Shown: positions 1-9,002 of the stretch, one piece after another | How positions within the stretch are numbered: position 1 is the first letter of the stretch | How the letters are laid out: each line of letters begins with the position of its first letter | NCBI RefSeq assembly: GCF_012911925.1 | Contig: NZ_JAAXKY010000004.1 | Span: forward strand, 1-64,000 | Direction of reading: 5' to 3' | Origin: Pseudonocardia xinjiangensis | GTDB lineage: Bacteria; Actinomycetota; Actinomycetes; Mycobacteriales; Pseudonocardiaceae | Length of the DNA stretch: 64,000 bases | Position numbers and translations under genes: made by a program | The notes under the pieces: generated by a model | The model's input: only the letters and a program-made list of their open reading frames with translations | Databases searched by the model: none | Told to the model about the DNA's origin: nothing

Positions 1-906
1 GTCGAGGCGGTGGGGGAGGGGGTCACGCGCGTCGCGGTCGGCGACCACGTCGTGTGCGCCTTCATCCCGGCCTGCGGCACGTGCCGCTACTGCTCCACGG
101 GCCGCCAGAACCTCTGTGACGCCGGGAAGAACGCCTCCACCGGCGAGTTCCCCGACGGGACCTTCCGGTTCCACCTCGACGGCGAGGACCTCGGCGGGAT
201 GTGCGTGCTGGGCACGTTCTCCCAGCACCTGGTCGTCTCGGAGTTCTCCTGCATCCCGATCCCCGACGACATCCCCTTCGACATCGCGGCGCTGGTGGGC
301 TGCGGCGTGCCGACCGGCTGGGGGTCCGCGGTGCACGCGGCGGGCGTCCGGGCGGGCGAGACCGTGGTCATCTACGGCGCGGGTGGCGTGGGCAGCAACG
401 CCGTGCAGGGCGCCCGCTACGCCGGGGCGAAGAACGTGGTGGTCGTCGACCCGGTGGCGTTCAAGCGGGACATGGCGAAGGTCTTCGGCGCCACGCACAC
501 CTTCGCCGACGCCGCAGCGGCGCACGAGTTCGTCGTGGAGACCACCTGGGGCGAGCTCGCCGACCACGCGATCATCACCGTCGGCGTGCTGCACGACGAG
601 GTGATCGACCACGCCATCCAGGTGGTCGGCAAGTGCGGCCAGGTGACGATCACCGCGGTCGGCAACGGCTCGATCGACCACCACCCCGGCCCGCTCATCG
701 GCTACCAGCGGCGCGTGCAGGGCGCGATCTTCGGCGGCTGCAACCCGCTCTTCGACGTCCCGCGGCTGCTCGGCCTCTACCGCTCCGGTGACCTCAAGCT
801 CGACGAGCTGATCACCCGCCGGTACCGGCTCGAGGAGGTCAACCAGGGCTACCAGGACATGCTGGACGGCAAGAACGTCCGCGGCGTGCTCCTCATCGAG
901 CACTGA
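1..906 (+). CDS. NDMA-type zinc alcohol dehydrogenase, 5' end outside the window
   Basis: Medium-chain zinc alcohol dehydrogenase that oxidises an alcohol to an aldehyde with a tightly bound nicotinamide. The reading frame is open from base 1, so the N-terminal catalytic-zinc region lies upstream. The structural zinc loop CGTCRYCSTGRQNLC (about codons 25-39) and the Rossmann motif GAGGVGSNA are visible. It closely resembles the full-length gene at 1898-3034, including the shared stretch RDMAKVFGATHTFADA, so the two are tandem paralogues. The family (NDMA-dependent, Rxyl_3153 type) is known to need mycofactocin as electron acceptor; that dependence here is inferred from family only. Confidence 0.9.
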   Translation, partial: VEAVGEGVTRVAVGDHVVCAFIPACGTCRYCSTGRQNLCDAGKNASTGEFPDGTFRFHLDGEDLGGMCVLGTFSQHLVVSEFSCIPIPDDIPFDIAALVGCGVPTGWGSAVHAAGVRAGETVVIYGAGGVGSNAVQGARYAGAKNVVVVDPVAFKRDMAKVFGATHTFADAAAAHEFVVETTWGELADHAIITVGVLHDEVIDHAIQVVGKCGQVTITAVGNGSIDHHPGPLIGYQRRVQGAIFGGCNPLFDVPRLLGLYRSGDLKLDELITRRYRLEEVNQGYQDMLDGKNVRGVLLIEH

Positions 907-911
907 GCGCC

Positions 912-1901
912 GTGGCCGACCACGATGGCGTGCGGCTGCGCGTGCTGATGGAGCCGCGCCACGGCGCGCGCTACGAGGAGATCCTGGCGCTGGCCCTGGC
1001 CACCGAGCAGGCGGGTTTCGACGCGTTCTTCCGCTCCGACCACCTGCTCGGGGTCGACCCGGCCGATCCCACGTTCCGTCCCACCGACTGCTGGACGACC
1101 CTCGCCGGCCTGGCGCGGGAGACGTCGCGCGTGCGGCTCGGGGCGCTGGTGGGCGCGGCGACGTTCCGCGTGCCCGGCCTGCTCGCCACGATCGTCGCCT
1201 CGGTCGACGAGATGAGCGGCGGGCGGGTGGAGCTCGGGCTGGGCACCGGGTGGTTCGCCAGGGAGCACGCGGCGTTCGGCATCCCGTTCCCGCCGACGGG
1301 CGAGCGGTTCGACCGGCTGGAGGAGCAGCTGGCGGTGATCACGGGCCTGTGGCGCACCCCGACGGGCGACGACGCCGGCTTCTCGTTCGACGGCGCGCAC
1401 TACCGCCTCGAGGCCAACCGCACACCGCCACGGCCGCTGCAGGACCCGCACCCGCCGATCATCATCGGCGGCGCCGGGCCGCGGCGCACCCCGGCCATCG
1501 CGGCCCGCTACGCCGACGAGTTCAACGGCGCGCTGACGTTCGGGGACCGCACCGGGGTGCAGCTCGCGGAGCGGTTCGCGGGGTTCGCGCGGGCGTGCGA
1601 GGCGGTCGGCCGCGACCCGGGCGAGGCACGGCGCTCGGCCGTGCTGCCCGTCGCGTGCGGGTCGACGCCTGCCGAGGCGCAGCGCCGCGCGGAGGTGATG
1701 GGCTCGGAGCTGATGCGCTCGACGGCCGCGATCGGGTCGCCCACGGAGGTGACGGATCTGGTCGGGGCACTGGCCGAGGCCGGGGCGGACACGGTCTACC
1801 TGCACATCTACGACATCCACGACCTGGACCACATCGCCCTGATCGGCGCCGAGGTCCTCCCGCACGTCACGAGCACACCGGAGAGGACAGGCGCCCGATG
1901 A
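912..1901 (+). CDS. LLM-class F420-type oxidoreductase
   Basis: Luciferase-like TIM-barrel oxidoreductase, 329 aa, of the type that usually binds coenzyme F420. Family features are the N-terminal strand/helix LALATEQAGFDAFFRSDHLL, GRVELGLGTGW near residue 113 and PPIIIGGAGPRRTPAIAARYADEFN near residues 180-205. The GTG start lies 5 bases after the upstream dehydrogenase stop. The stop overlaps the ATG of the next dehydrogenase (ATGA), so it is co-translated between two paralogous dehydrogenases. Substrate unknown. FMN rather than F420 use is the main alternative. Confidence 0.85.
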   Translation: MADHDGVRLRVLMEPRHGARYEEILALALATEQAGFDAFFRSDHLLGVDPADPTFRPTDCWTTLAGLARETSRVRLGALVGAATFRVPGLLATIVASVDEMSGGRVELGLGTGWFAREHAAFGIPFPPTGERFDRLEEQLAVITGLWRTPTGDDAGFSFDGAHYRLEANRTPPRPLQDPHPPIIIGGAGPRRTPAIAARYADEFNGALTFGDRTGVQLAERFAGFARACEAVGRDPGEARRSAVLPVACGSTPAEAQRRAEVMGSELMRSTAAIGSPTEVTDLVGALAEAGADTVYLHIYDIHDLDHIALIGAEVLPHVTSTPERTGAR

Positions 1902-3034
1902 CACCGAGCAACCAGGGCAGCATCACCACCCGCGCCGCGATCGCGCGGCAGCCCCACACCGGCTGGGAGCTCACCGAGCTGACCCTCGACGCCCCGAGGT
2001 CCCACGAGGTGCGGGTCCGCTTCCACGCCGCCGGGCTCTGCCACTCCGACGACCACATCACCCACGGCGACGCCCCGGTCCGGTTCCCGATCGTCGGTGG
2101 GCACGAGGGCGCCGGCGTGGTCGAGTCGGTGGGTCCGGACGTGCGCCGGGTGCAGCCGGGCGACCGGATCATCTGCTCCTACATCCCGGCCTGCGGCGGG
2201 TGCCGGCCGTGCTCCACCGGGCACCAGAACATGTGCGTGAAGGGCCTGAACGCCAGTACCGGGATGTTCCTGGACGGCACCTTCCGGTTCCACCACGGCG
2301 AGGAGGACCTGGGCGGGTTCTGCACGGTCGGCTCGTTCTCGCAGTACGCGGTGGTGTCGGAGTGGGCCTGCATCCCGCTGCCCGACGACATCCCGTTCGA
2401 GATCGGCGCGCTGGTCGGCTGCGGGGTGCCCACCGGCTGGGGCTCCGCCGTGTACGCCGCCGGCGTGCGCGCGGGGGACACCGTGGTGATCTACGGCGCG
2501 GGCGGAGTCGGCAGCAACGCCGTGCAGGGTGCGCGCTACGCGGGTGCGAAGAACGTGGTGGTCGTGGACCCGGTGGAGTTCAAGCGGGACATGGCGAAGG
2601 TCTTCGGCGCCACCCACACCTTCGCCGACGCCCGCGAGGCGCACGACTTCGTGGTCGAGACGACCTGGGGGCAGCTCGCCGACCACGCGATCTGCACGCC
2701 CGGTGTGCTGACCAGCGAGGTGGTCGACGCCGCGGTGCAGGTGGTCGGCAAGGCCGGGAAGGTGACGATCACCGCGGTCGGCAAGCTCGGGGAACGCGCC
2801 GTCAAGGTGCACGCCGGCTTCATGATCCTCTACCAGCGTCAGGTGCGCGGGGCGCTGTTCGGAGACTGCAACCCCCTCTACGACGTGCCGAAGCTGCTGG
2901 GGCTCTACCGGAGCGGTGATCTCAAGCTCGACGAGCTGATCACCCGCCGGTACCCGCTCGACGAGCTGAACGCGGCCTACCGCGACCTGGCCGACGGCAA
3001 GAACATCCGCGGCGTCCTGATCCACGAGCGCTGA
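1898..3034 (+). CDS. NDMA-type zinc alcohol dehydrogenase (full length)
   Basis: 378 aa zinc alcohol dehydrogenase. Visible are the catalytic zinc ligands in GLCHSDD and GGHEGAGVV, the structural zinc loop CGGCRPCSTGHQNMC, and the dinucleotide motif YGAGGVGSNAVQG. The ATG overlaps the stop of the LLM gene by 4 bases, which fixes the start; an in-frame extension upstream is non-coding in character. Family knowledge: NDMA/mycofactocin-coupled alcohol dehydrogenases recycle a non-exchangeable NAD(H) through mycofactocin rather than free NAD. The neighbouring paralogue and LLM enzyme suggest an operon oxidising an alcohol-containing growth substrate. Confidence 0.9.
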   Translation: MTPSNQGSITTRAAIARQPHTGWELTELTLDAPRSHEVRVRFHAAGLCHSDDHITHGDAPVRFPIVGGHEGAGVVESVGPDVRRVQPGDRIICSYIPACGGCRPCSTGHQNMCVKGLNASTGMFLDGTFRFHHGEEDLGGFCTVGSFSQYAVVSEWACIPLPDDIPFEIGALVGCGVPTGWGSAVYAAGVRAGDTVVIYGAGGVGSNAVQGARYAGAKNVVVVDPVEFKRDMAKVFGATHTFADAREAHDFVVETTWGQLADHAICTPGVLTSEVVDAAVQVVGKAGKVTITAVGKLGERAVKVHAGFMILYQRQVRGALFGDCNPLYDVPKLLGLYRSGDLKLDELITRRYPLDELNAAYRDLADGKNIRGVLIHER

Positions 3035-3081
3035 CGGTCGAGCGCCGAGGTCCACGAGCCCCGAGACCCGAGAGGAGCACC

Positions 3082-4371
3082 GTGGTCACACCGAGCTTCA
3101 CCGCGCCCGAGGACCGCGAGACCGTCACCGAACTGCTGCGTGCCCAGCTCGAAGGGCTGCCCGCCCGGTCGCCGTTCTACGCCGACCTGTTCGGTACGCA
3201 CGGGGTGTCGGCCGCGGCCTTCACGTCCCTGCACGACCTGGGCAAGTTCCCGTTCACCACCAAGCAGATGCTGCGCGACTCGCAGGCCGCCGCCCCGCCG
3301 CTGGGTCACCACGCCGGGGTGGACATGACCGAGGTCATCCGCGTGCACGCCTCCACCGGCACCACCGGGCGCCCCAGCTGGGTCGGGGTCACCCGGCGGG
3401 ACGCGGCCGCGTGGACGGACATGGTGGCCCGCGCCTTCCGCACGATGGGCGCCACCCGCGAGGACGTGGTGCTGCACGCCGCGGGGCTCACCCTCTTCGT
3501 CGGCGGGCTGCCGATCCGCGACGCGCTGGAGCGGATCGGCGCCACCCTGGTGCCGATCGGCACCGGCGCCTCGGAGAAGGCGGTGCTCGCACTGGAGACC
3601 CTCGGGGTCACCGCGCTGCACTCCACGCCGTCCTACGCGCGCTACCTCGCCGAGCACCTGCGGGCCCACGGCCGCGACCCGAGGGAGTTCGGCCTGCGCA
3701 AGGTCTTCGTCGGCGGCGAGCCGGGCGGGGGAGAGCCTGCGTTCCGGGCGCACGTCGAGCAGGAGTGGGGCGCGCCGGTCACGGAGGGCCTCGGCAACGC
3801 CGACATGGCGCCGGTGCTGTTCGGCGAGGCGCCGGGCAGCGGCGGGATGCGGTTCACCGGCGGCCGGCACGTGCTGGTCGAGCTGGTCGACCCGGACAGC
3901 GGGGAACCCGTCGACGCCGAGCCGGGTGCCACCGGCGAGCTCGTCTACACGTCGGTCGACCGGGAGTGCTGCCCGCTGGTGCGCTTCCGCACCCGCGACC
4001 GCGTGGTCGTCACCGGGCTCTCCGGCAGCGGGGCGCCGCTGATCCGCTGCGTCGGGCGCACCGACGACATGCTGATCGTGCTCGGGGTGAACGTCTTCCC
4101 CTCCGCCGTGCGCGACCTCGTCCAGACGCTGCATCCCCGCACCACCGGCGCCGTGCAGATCGTGCTCCCGCGGCCGGGCCCCCGGGTCGAGCCGCCGCTT
4201 CTGGTGGAGGCCGAGTGGGGCGAGGACGCGAGCGACCACGAGCAGCTGGGCCGGGACATCGAGGCGCTGGTCCGGTCCCGGCTCTCGGTCCGCGCCGCGG
4301 TGACGCTGGTCCCGCCCGGGTCGATCGAGCGCTCCCAGATGAAGTCCCGCCTGACCCGCCCGGCGACCTGA
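3082..4371 (+). CDS. PaaK-like AMP-forming acyl/aryl-CoA ligase
   Basis: 429 aa adenylate-forming enzyme of the phenylacetate-CoA ligase group, expected to activate a carboxylic acid to its CoA ester with ATP. The P-loop-like A3 motif is HASTGTTGRPSWVGV (residues about 91-105). Later motifs are GGEPGGGEP, EGLGNADMAPVLFGE and RTDDMLIVLGVNVFPSAV near the C-terminal domain, where PaaK proteins bind the acyl adenylate. GTG start preceded by GAGAGGAGC. It lies 47 bases after the dehydrogenase stop and 16 before the UGSC gene. In context it may activate the acid formed by the dehydrogenases. Confidence 0.85.
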   Translation: MVTPSFTAPEDRETVTELLRAQLEGLPARSPFYADLFGTHGVSAAAFTSLHDLGKFPFTTKQMLRDSQAAAPPLGHHAGVDMTEVIRVHASTGTTGRPSWVGVTRRDAAAWTDMVARAFRTMGATREDVVLHAAGLTLFVGGLPIRDALERIGATLVPIGTGASEKAVLALETLGVTALHSTPSYARYLAEHLRAHGRDPREFGLRKVFVGGEPGGGEPAFRAHVEQEWGAPVTEGLGNADMAPVLFGEAPGSGGMRFTGGRHVLVELVDPDSGEPVDAEPGATGELVYTSVDRECCPLVRFRTRDRVVVTGLSGSGAPLIRCVGRTDDMLIVLGVNVFPSAVRDLVQTLHPRTTGAVQIVLPRPGPRVEPPLLVEAEWGEDASDHEQLGRDIEALVRSRLSVRAAVTLVPPGSIERSQMKSRLTRPAT

Positions 4372-4387
4372 CAGAAGGAGCTCACGA

Positions 4388-4939
4388 GTGCCGAACGCGA
4401 TCCTCGACCCCACCGGCCGGGCACCCGCACCCGAGGCCACCCCGGCGGCGGCCCCGCGGGCGGCCCGGCGTCCCGACCTCACCGGAGCGCGGGTGGGCCT
4501 GCTGGAGAACACCAAGCAGAACGCCGCGCTGCTGCTGCAGGAGGTCGCGACGCTGCTCGTGGCAGAGCACGGTGCCGCCGGCGTCGTGCTGATGCGCACC
4601 AAGCAGGCCTTCGCGCTGCCCGCGCCCGCCGAGCTGGTGGCCGAGTACGCGGACGCCTGCGACGTCGTGGTCACCGGCGTCGGTGACTGCGGCTCGTGCA
4701 GCGCGTCGGCCGTCGCCGACGGCGTGCTCCTCGAGGCCGCCGGCGTGCCGGCCGCCGTGATCTGCAGCGACGCGTTCGTCGCCACCGCCGACGCGATGGC
4801 GGCGTTGCGCGGGGCGCCCGGCTACCGCTACGTCACCACCGAGCACCCGGTGGCGGTGCTGACGCCGCAGCAGGTGCAGGAGCGGGCCGAGCACGTGGTG
4901 GCCGGGGTGGTCGCACTGCTGACGGAGGCGCGCCCGTGA
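4388..4939 (+). CDS. UGSC-family protein, cysteine form
   Basis: 183 aa protein carrying TGVGDCGSCSASAVADG (residues about 97-113). This matches the signature of the UGSC family, in which the first residue of the (U/C)-G-S-C motif is selenocysteine in some bacteria; here it is an ordinary TGC cysteine codon. The first 30 residues are a Pro/Ala-rich leader, then a small alpha/beta domain starting RVGLLENTKQNA. A redox role through the CGSC pair is inferred; no function is established to my knowledge. GTG start with AGAAGGAG upstream. The stop overlaps the next gene (GTGA), so the two are tightly coupled. Confidence 0.75.
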   Translation: MPNAILDPTGRAPAPEATPAAAPRAARRPDLTGARVGLLENTKQNAALLLQEVATLLVAEHGAAGVVLMRTKQAFALPAPAELVAEYADACDVVVTGVGDCGSCSASAVADGVLLEAAGVPAAVICSDAFVATADAMAALRGAPGYRYVTTEHPVAVLTPQQVQERAEHVVAGVVALLTEARP

Positions 4940-6006
4940 CGGAACCGGATCCCGACGCCGCGCAGGCCGCCATCGAGCACTGCTACGACCAGGGCTGGTC
5001 CGACGGCCTGCCGCTGGTCCCGGCGTCCCGCCCGCTGGTGGACCGCTTCCTCGCCACCGTCGACCGGCCGGCCGACGAGGTGATCGGCGTGCTCCCGCAG
5101 CTCGACCGCACGGTCACCGTGGAGCTGGCGGCGATCAACGCGGCCATGGCCGGCTGCCGCCCGGAGTACTTCCCGGTGGTGCTCGCCACCTGGGAGGCAC
5201 TGGTGCGCGAGCGCTCCACCGGCGGCGGGGGCTGGCAGTCCACGAGCGGGCCCGCTCCGCTGATCGTGGTGAACGGCCCGGTGCGCGACGAGCTCGGCTT
5301 CAACCGCGCGGGCGGGGCGTTCGGTCCCGGGTTCCGGGCGAACGCGACGGTCGCGCGGGCGATCGGGCTGATCGTCCGCAACGTCTACGGGATCCACCCG
5401 CACGTGCTGGAGCAGGCCACCCAGGGGCTGCCAGGGCGATGGTCGATCTGCATCGCCGAGAACGAGGAGGAGAGCCCCTGGGAGCCGCTGTCGGCCGAGG
5501 GCGGGATCCCCGCCGGCACGTCCGCGGTGTCGGCGACCCTCCTGCGCACCTGCGAGTTCGTGGACAACCGGCACACCGGCAGCGCGGAGCAGCTGCTCAC
5601 CGACTTCGCCGACACGATCTCCCGCACCGGCGCCTGGATCTTCCGGCACGCCTCGGTCGGCATCGTCTTCTGCCCGGAACACGCGCAGCTGCTCGCGGGC
5701 GCCGGTTTCGGCCGCGCGCAGGTGCGCACGTGGCTCGTCGAGCACTGCGGGCGCACCGTGAGCGACCTCGCCCGCGCGGGGAAGGACGGCCTCGGCGACA
5801 ACGGGGTGCGGCACGCGAGCGGGGAGCGTCCCGAGGGGTTCGACCGGCTGCTGCCCTCGGCGGACCGGGAGAACCTGCTGATCGCCGTGGCCGGGGCGCG
5901 CAATGCCGGGATCTCGATGGTCGTGCGGCTGTTCTCGGGCTGGTCCGGAGCCGCGGTCCCGGTACCGGCGCGCGCGGCGGCGGCGCTGGAGGAGGTGCGC
6001 CCGTGA
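4936..6006 (+). CDS. Conserved protein coupled to the UGSC gene, function unknown
   Basis: 356 aa soluble protein with no motif I can name confidently. Visible features are YDQGWSDGLPLVPAS near the N-terminus, WQSTSGPAPLIVVNGPVR near residue 100, RNVYGIHPHVLEQATQG, and a C-terminal stretch VAGARNAGISMVVRLFSGW. No signal peptide or membrane segment. It starts with GTG overlapping the UGSC stop by 4 bases and its own stop overlaps the following SDR start by 4 bases. The pairing with the UGSC protein suggests they act as a complex or in consecutive steps. This is inference from gene coupling only. Confidence 0.7.
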   Translation: MTEPDPDAAQAAIEHCYDQGWSDGLPLVPASRPLVDRFLATVDRPADEVIGVLPQLDRTVTVELAAINAAMAGCRPEYFPVVLATWEALVRERSTGGGGWQSTSGPAPLIVVNGPVRDELGFNRAGGAFGPGFRANATVARAIGLIVRNVYGIHPHVLEQATQGLPGRWSICIAENEEESPWEPLSAEGGIPAGTSAVSATLLRTCEFVDNRHTGSAEQLLTDFADTISRTGAWIFRHASVGIVFCPEHAQLLAGAGFGRAQVRTWLVEHCGRTVSDLARAGKDGLGDNGVRHASGERPEGFDRLLPSADRENLLIAVAGARNAGISMVVRLFSGWSGAAVPVPARAAAALEEVRP

Positions 6007-6872
6007 CGGAGGATCCGCTCGCCGACCCCTTCGCCGACGCCGGACCGCTCCTGATGGCGGGCCGGACGGCACTCGTCACCGGGGCCGGGCAGAACGGCAC
6101 GCTGCCCGGCGTCGGCTACGCGACCAGCCGGGTGCTCGCCGCGCAGGGGGCCAGGGTCGCGGTGCTCGACCGGGACGAGGCCGCGGCGGTCCGCACCGTC
6201 GAGCGGATCCGCGCCGCCGGCGGCACGGCACACGCGCTGGTCGCGGACGTCACCGACGACACCGCCTGCGCCAGGGCCGTCGCCGAGGTCGTGGAGCGCT
6301 TCGGGGTGCTCGACGCGCTGGTCAACAACGTCGCCGCCGGGGACAGGGCCGGTCTGTTCGAGGTGACCCCGCAGCGGTTCGACGAGCTGGTCGCGGTCAA
6401 CCTGAAGTCGGCGTGGCAGGTCACCCGGCACGCCGTGCCCGTGCTGCCGCCGGGCAGCGCGATCGTCAACATCTCCTCGGTCGGCGTGCGGATGCGCGGG
6501 CCCGGGATGGTCTACAGCGTCGCCAAGGCCGGGCTGGAGAACCTCACCGACGGCGCGGCCAGCACGCTGGGGCCGCAGGGCATCCGGGTCAACTGCGTGC
6601 AGGTCGGCGCCATCTGGGGAGCCTTCGCCGCCGCCAACATGCCCGAGGAGATGCGCGAGCCGCGCCGGCAGGGCACGGCGCTGAAGACCGAGGGCACGGC
6701 ATGGGACATCGCCCACGCCGCCGTCTTCCTGCTCAGCGACCGCGCCCGGTGGATCTCCGGGCACACGCTGACCGTCGACGGCGGGCCGCCGCACCGGTTC
6801 CCGCCCGGCCCGCCGATCACCGCCGTACCGGCCGCGGCGCCCGCCGGGGCGTCCGTGGGAAGGAGCAGTTGA
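6003..6872 (+). CDS. SDR-family oxidoreductase
   Basis: 289 aa short-chain dehydrogenase/reductase. The cofactor motif TGAGQNGTLPGVGYA is slightly longer than the classical TGxxxGxG. It is followed by the NNVAAG strand, the catalytic Ser in NISSVG and the YSVAK pair (Tyr/Lys), then the C-terminal WISGHTLTVDGG typical of classical SDRs. A Pro/Ala-rich tail follows. The GTG start overlaps the upstream gene and the TGA overlaps the next ATG by one base. Probably oxidises or reduces a hydroxyl/keto intermediate of the operon's pathway; substrate unknown. Confidence 0.88.
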   Translation: MTEDPLADPFADAGPLLMAGRTALVTGAGQNGTLPGVGYATSRVLAAQGARVAVLDRDEAAAVRTVERIRAAGGTAHALVADVTDDTACARAVAEVVERFGVLDALVNNVAAGDRAGLFEVTPQRFDELVAVNLKSAWQVTRHAVPVLPPGSAIVNISSVGVRMRGPGMVYSVAKAGLENLTDGAASTLGPQGIRVNCVQVGAIWGAFAAANMPEEMREPRRQGTALKTEGTAWDIAHAAVFLLSDRARWISGHTLTVDGGPPHRFPPGPPITAVPAAAPAGASVGRSS

Positions 6873-7978
6873 TGGCTGACACCGTCCGCGCGGCCGTGCA
6901 GGTCGCCCCGCGCACCATCGAGATCCGCGAGTTCCCCCGGCCGGTGATCGGCCCGGACGACGGGCTGCTGCGCGTGGAGGCCAACGGCATCTGCGGCAGC
7001 GACGTCGAGTCCTACCGTGGCCACCTGCGGATGGGCGGTGGCGGCCCGACCGTGCCGGGGCACGAGCCGCTCGGGATCATCGAGGAGATCGGCGAGCGGG
7101 CCGCGCAGCGCTGGGGCGTGCAGCCGGGTGACCGGGTCGCGCTCGAGGTGATCGTGCCGTGCCGCTCCTGCCACGACTGCCTCACCGGGCGCTACCAGGC
7201 CTGCCGCAACCGCCGCTACGGCCACGGGGTCACCGGCGTGGACGTGGCGCCGAGCCTGTGGGGCGGGCTCGCCGAGCACCTGTACCTCACGCCGGGCGCC
7301 GTGCTGCACAAGGTCGACAAGACGCTGCCGGCCGAGCTCGCGGTGATGTTCAACCCCCTCGGCGCGGGCGTCCGCTGGGCGCTGCACCTCGGCGGGGTCG
7401 GGATCGGCGACACCGTGCTCGTGCTCGGTGCGGGACAGCGGGGGATCGCCTCGGTGATCGCCGCGCGCGCGGCGGGCGCGGGCACCGTCATCGTCACCGG
7501 CCTGGAGGCCGACGCCCACAAGCTCGCCCTCGCCCGCGAGTTCGGCGCCGACCACACGATCGTCGTGGACGGGGACGCGGCGCAGGACGTCGTCGAGCGG
7601 GTCCGCGAGATCACCGACGGGGCGCTGGCCGACGTCGTGCTGGAGCTGACCCCGATGGCCACCGAGCCGGTGACGCACGCGCTGCAGGCGGTCAAGCACG
7701 GCGGGCAGGTCGTGCTCGCCGGGCTCAAGGGCGGGCGCGAGGTGCCGCTGCGCACCGACCTGATCATCAACAAGGCGATCAAGGTGGTCGGGGCCTATGG
7801 CGTCGACGCCCGCGGCTACGCGGAGGCGATCGCGATCATCGAGTCCCGCCGCTTCCCGCTGGAGAAGATGCACACCCACACGTTCGGGCTCGACGACACC
7901 GCGCTGGCCATGGAGACCCTCGCTGGTGAGGTGCCGGGCGAGGCGGCGGTGCACGTCTCGGTCCACCCCAACGGTTAG
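6872..7978 (+). CDS. Zinc-dependent MDR alcohol dehydrogenase
   Basis: 368 aa medium-chain dehydrogenase, threonine/sorbitol-dehydrogenase-like. Catalytic zinc ligands lie in GICGSD and VPGHEP. Structural zinc cysteines lie in CRSCHDCLTGRYQAC, and the NAD-binding motif is VLVLGAGQRG. It differs from the two NDMA-type enzymes in the loop spacing and C-terminus, so it is not part of that duplication. ATG overlaps the upstream SDR stop, preceded by AAGGAGC. It likely performs another alcohol or polyol oxidation in the same operon. Confidence 0.88.
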   Translation: MADTVRAAVQVAPRTIEIREFPRPVIGPDDGLLRVEANGICGSDVESYRGHLRMGGGGPTVPGHEPLGIIEEIGERAAQRWGVQPGDRVALEVIVPCRSCHDCLTGRYQACRNRRYGHGVTGVDVAPSLWGGLAEHLYLTPGAVLHKVDKTLPAELAVMFNPLGAGVRWALHLGGVGIGDTVLVLGAGQRGIASVIAARAAGAGTVIVTGLEADAHKLALAREFGADHTIVVDGDAAQDVVERVREITDGALADVVLELTPMATEPVTHALQAVKHGGQVVLAGLKGGREVPLRTDLIINKAIKVVGAYGVDARGYAEAIAIIESRRFPLEKMHTHTFGLDDTALAMETLAGEVPGEAAVHVSVHPNG

Positions 7979-7986
7979 GCGCGAAC

Positions 7987-8994
7987 ATGCTGGTCGACGC
8001 CCACGCCCACCTGCTGCCCCGCGACTACCCGGCCGACGCCCCGGAGTGCTTCCCGCGGATGGAGCCGATCGACGGCGACACGGCGCGCACACTGCTGTTC
8101 GGGACGATGCGCTACCGCGCCCGTGACGTGTTCTTCGACGCGGAACGGCGCGTCGCGGCGCAGGACGCGTCCGGCGTCGACATGGAGGTGGTCTCGCCGA
8201 TGCCGCCGCTGCTGCGCTACGACCTGCCCGCCGCCGACGGGCTCTCGCTCGCCCGGCACGTCAACGAGTTCACCGCCACGCTGAGCGGCGCGGCCCCGGA
8301 ACGGCTGGTCGGGCTCGGCATGGTGCCCCTGCAGGACCCGGACACCGCCACGGCCGAGCTGGCGGCGATCCGGGACCAGGGCCTGCGTGGCGTGGAGATC
8401 GCCTCGAACGTGCTCGGCGCCTCGATCGGCGACGAGCGGTTCGTGCCGTTCTTCGCCGAGGCGCAGCGCCTGGACCTCGCGGTGTTCGTGCACGCCATGC
8501 CCGCCCGGACCGACCGGCTCCCGGCGTCGGCGATGGGGACCTACGTCGTCGGCGTCGAGGGTGCGCTGGCCGCCGCGTCGATGATCGCGGGCGGCACCGC
8601 GGGCAAGTGCCCCGACCTGCGCATCTCCTTCAGCCACGCGGCCGGGGGGTTCCCGCTGATGCTGCCGCGCGCCCAGTACTTCTGGGGCGGGACGTGGAAC
8701 GAGGAGCCGGCCGTCCCCGAACGCGCCATCGCGCACGACGACGGCCCGTCCCCGATCGAGTACGCGCGCCGCTTCTACTACGACTCGCTGGTCTTCGACC
8801 GGCGCGCGATCCGCTACCTGATCGACCTGCTCGGGCCCGACCGGCTGCTGGTCGGCTCCGACTTCCCGGCCATGCCGCGCGAGGAACCGGCGGGCGCCAC
8901 GCTGCGCGGGATGGACCTGCCGGCCGACGTCCTGGCCGCGATCACCGGGGAGAACGCCCTGCGCTGGCTCGGCCTCCCCACCCCGAGGGCTTAG
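7987..8994 (+). CDS. Amidohydrolase family protein (ACMSD-like)
   Basis: 335 aa metal-dependent TIM-barrel amidohydrolase/decarboxylase. The N-terminal HxH metal motif is VDAHAHLLP. Further ligands are the His in VFVHAMPAR and SFSHAAGG and the Asp in LLVGSDFP, the arrangement of the aminocarboxymuconate-semialdehyde decarboxylase (amidohydrolase_2) group. Members hydrolyse or decarboxylate acidic ring or ring-cleavage compounds. It is the last gene of the plus-strand operon, 8 bases after the dehydrogenase, and ends just before the palindrome at 9003-9067, which may terminate transcription. Confidence 0.85.
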   Translation: MLVDAHAHLLPRDYPADAPECFPRMEPIDGDTARTLLFGTMRYRARDVFFDAERRVAAQDASGVDMEVVSPMPPLLRYDLPAADGLSLARHVNEFTATLSGAAPERLVGLGMVPLQDPDTATAELAAIRDQGLRGVEIASNVLGASIGDERFVPFFAEAQRLDLAVFVHAMPARTDRLPASAMGTYVVGVEGALAAASMIAGGTAGKCPDLRISFSHAAGGFPLMLPRAQYFWGGTWNEEPAVPERAIAHDDGPSPIEYARRFYYDSLVFDRRAIRYLIDLLGPDRLLVGSDFPAMPREEPAGATLRGMDLPADVLAAITGENALRWLGLPTPRA

Positions 8995-9002
8995 GCTCCC
9001 TC

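Noticed and set aside
849-6794. Long minus-strand open frames opposite the catabolic operon
   Set aside because: They mirror real plus-strand genes at high GC, are rich in Arg/Gly/His and show no family motif.
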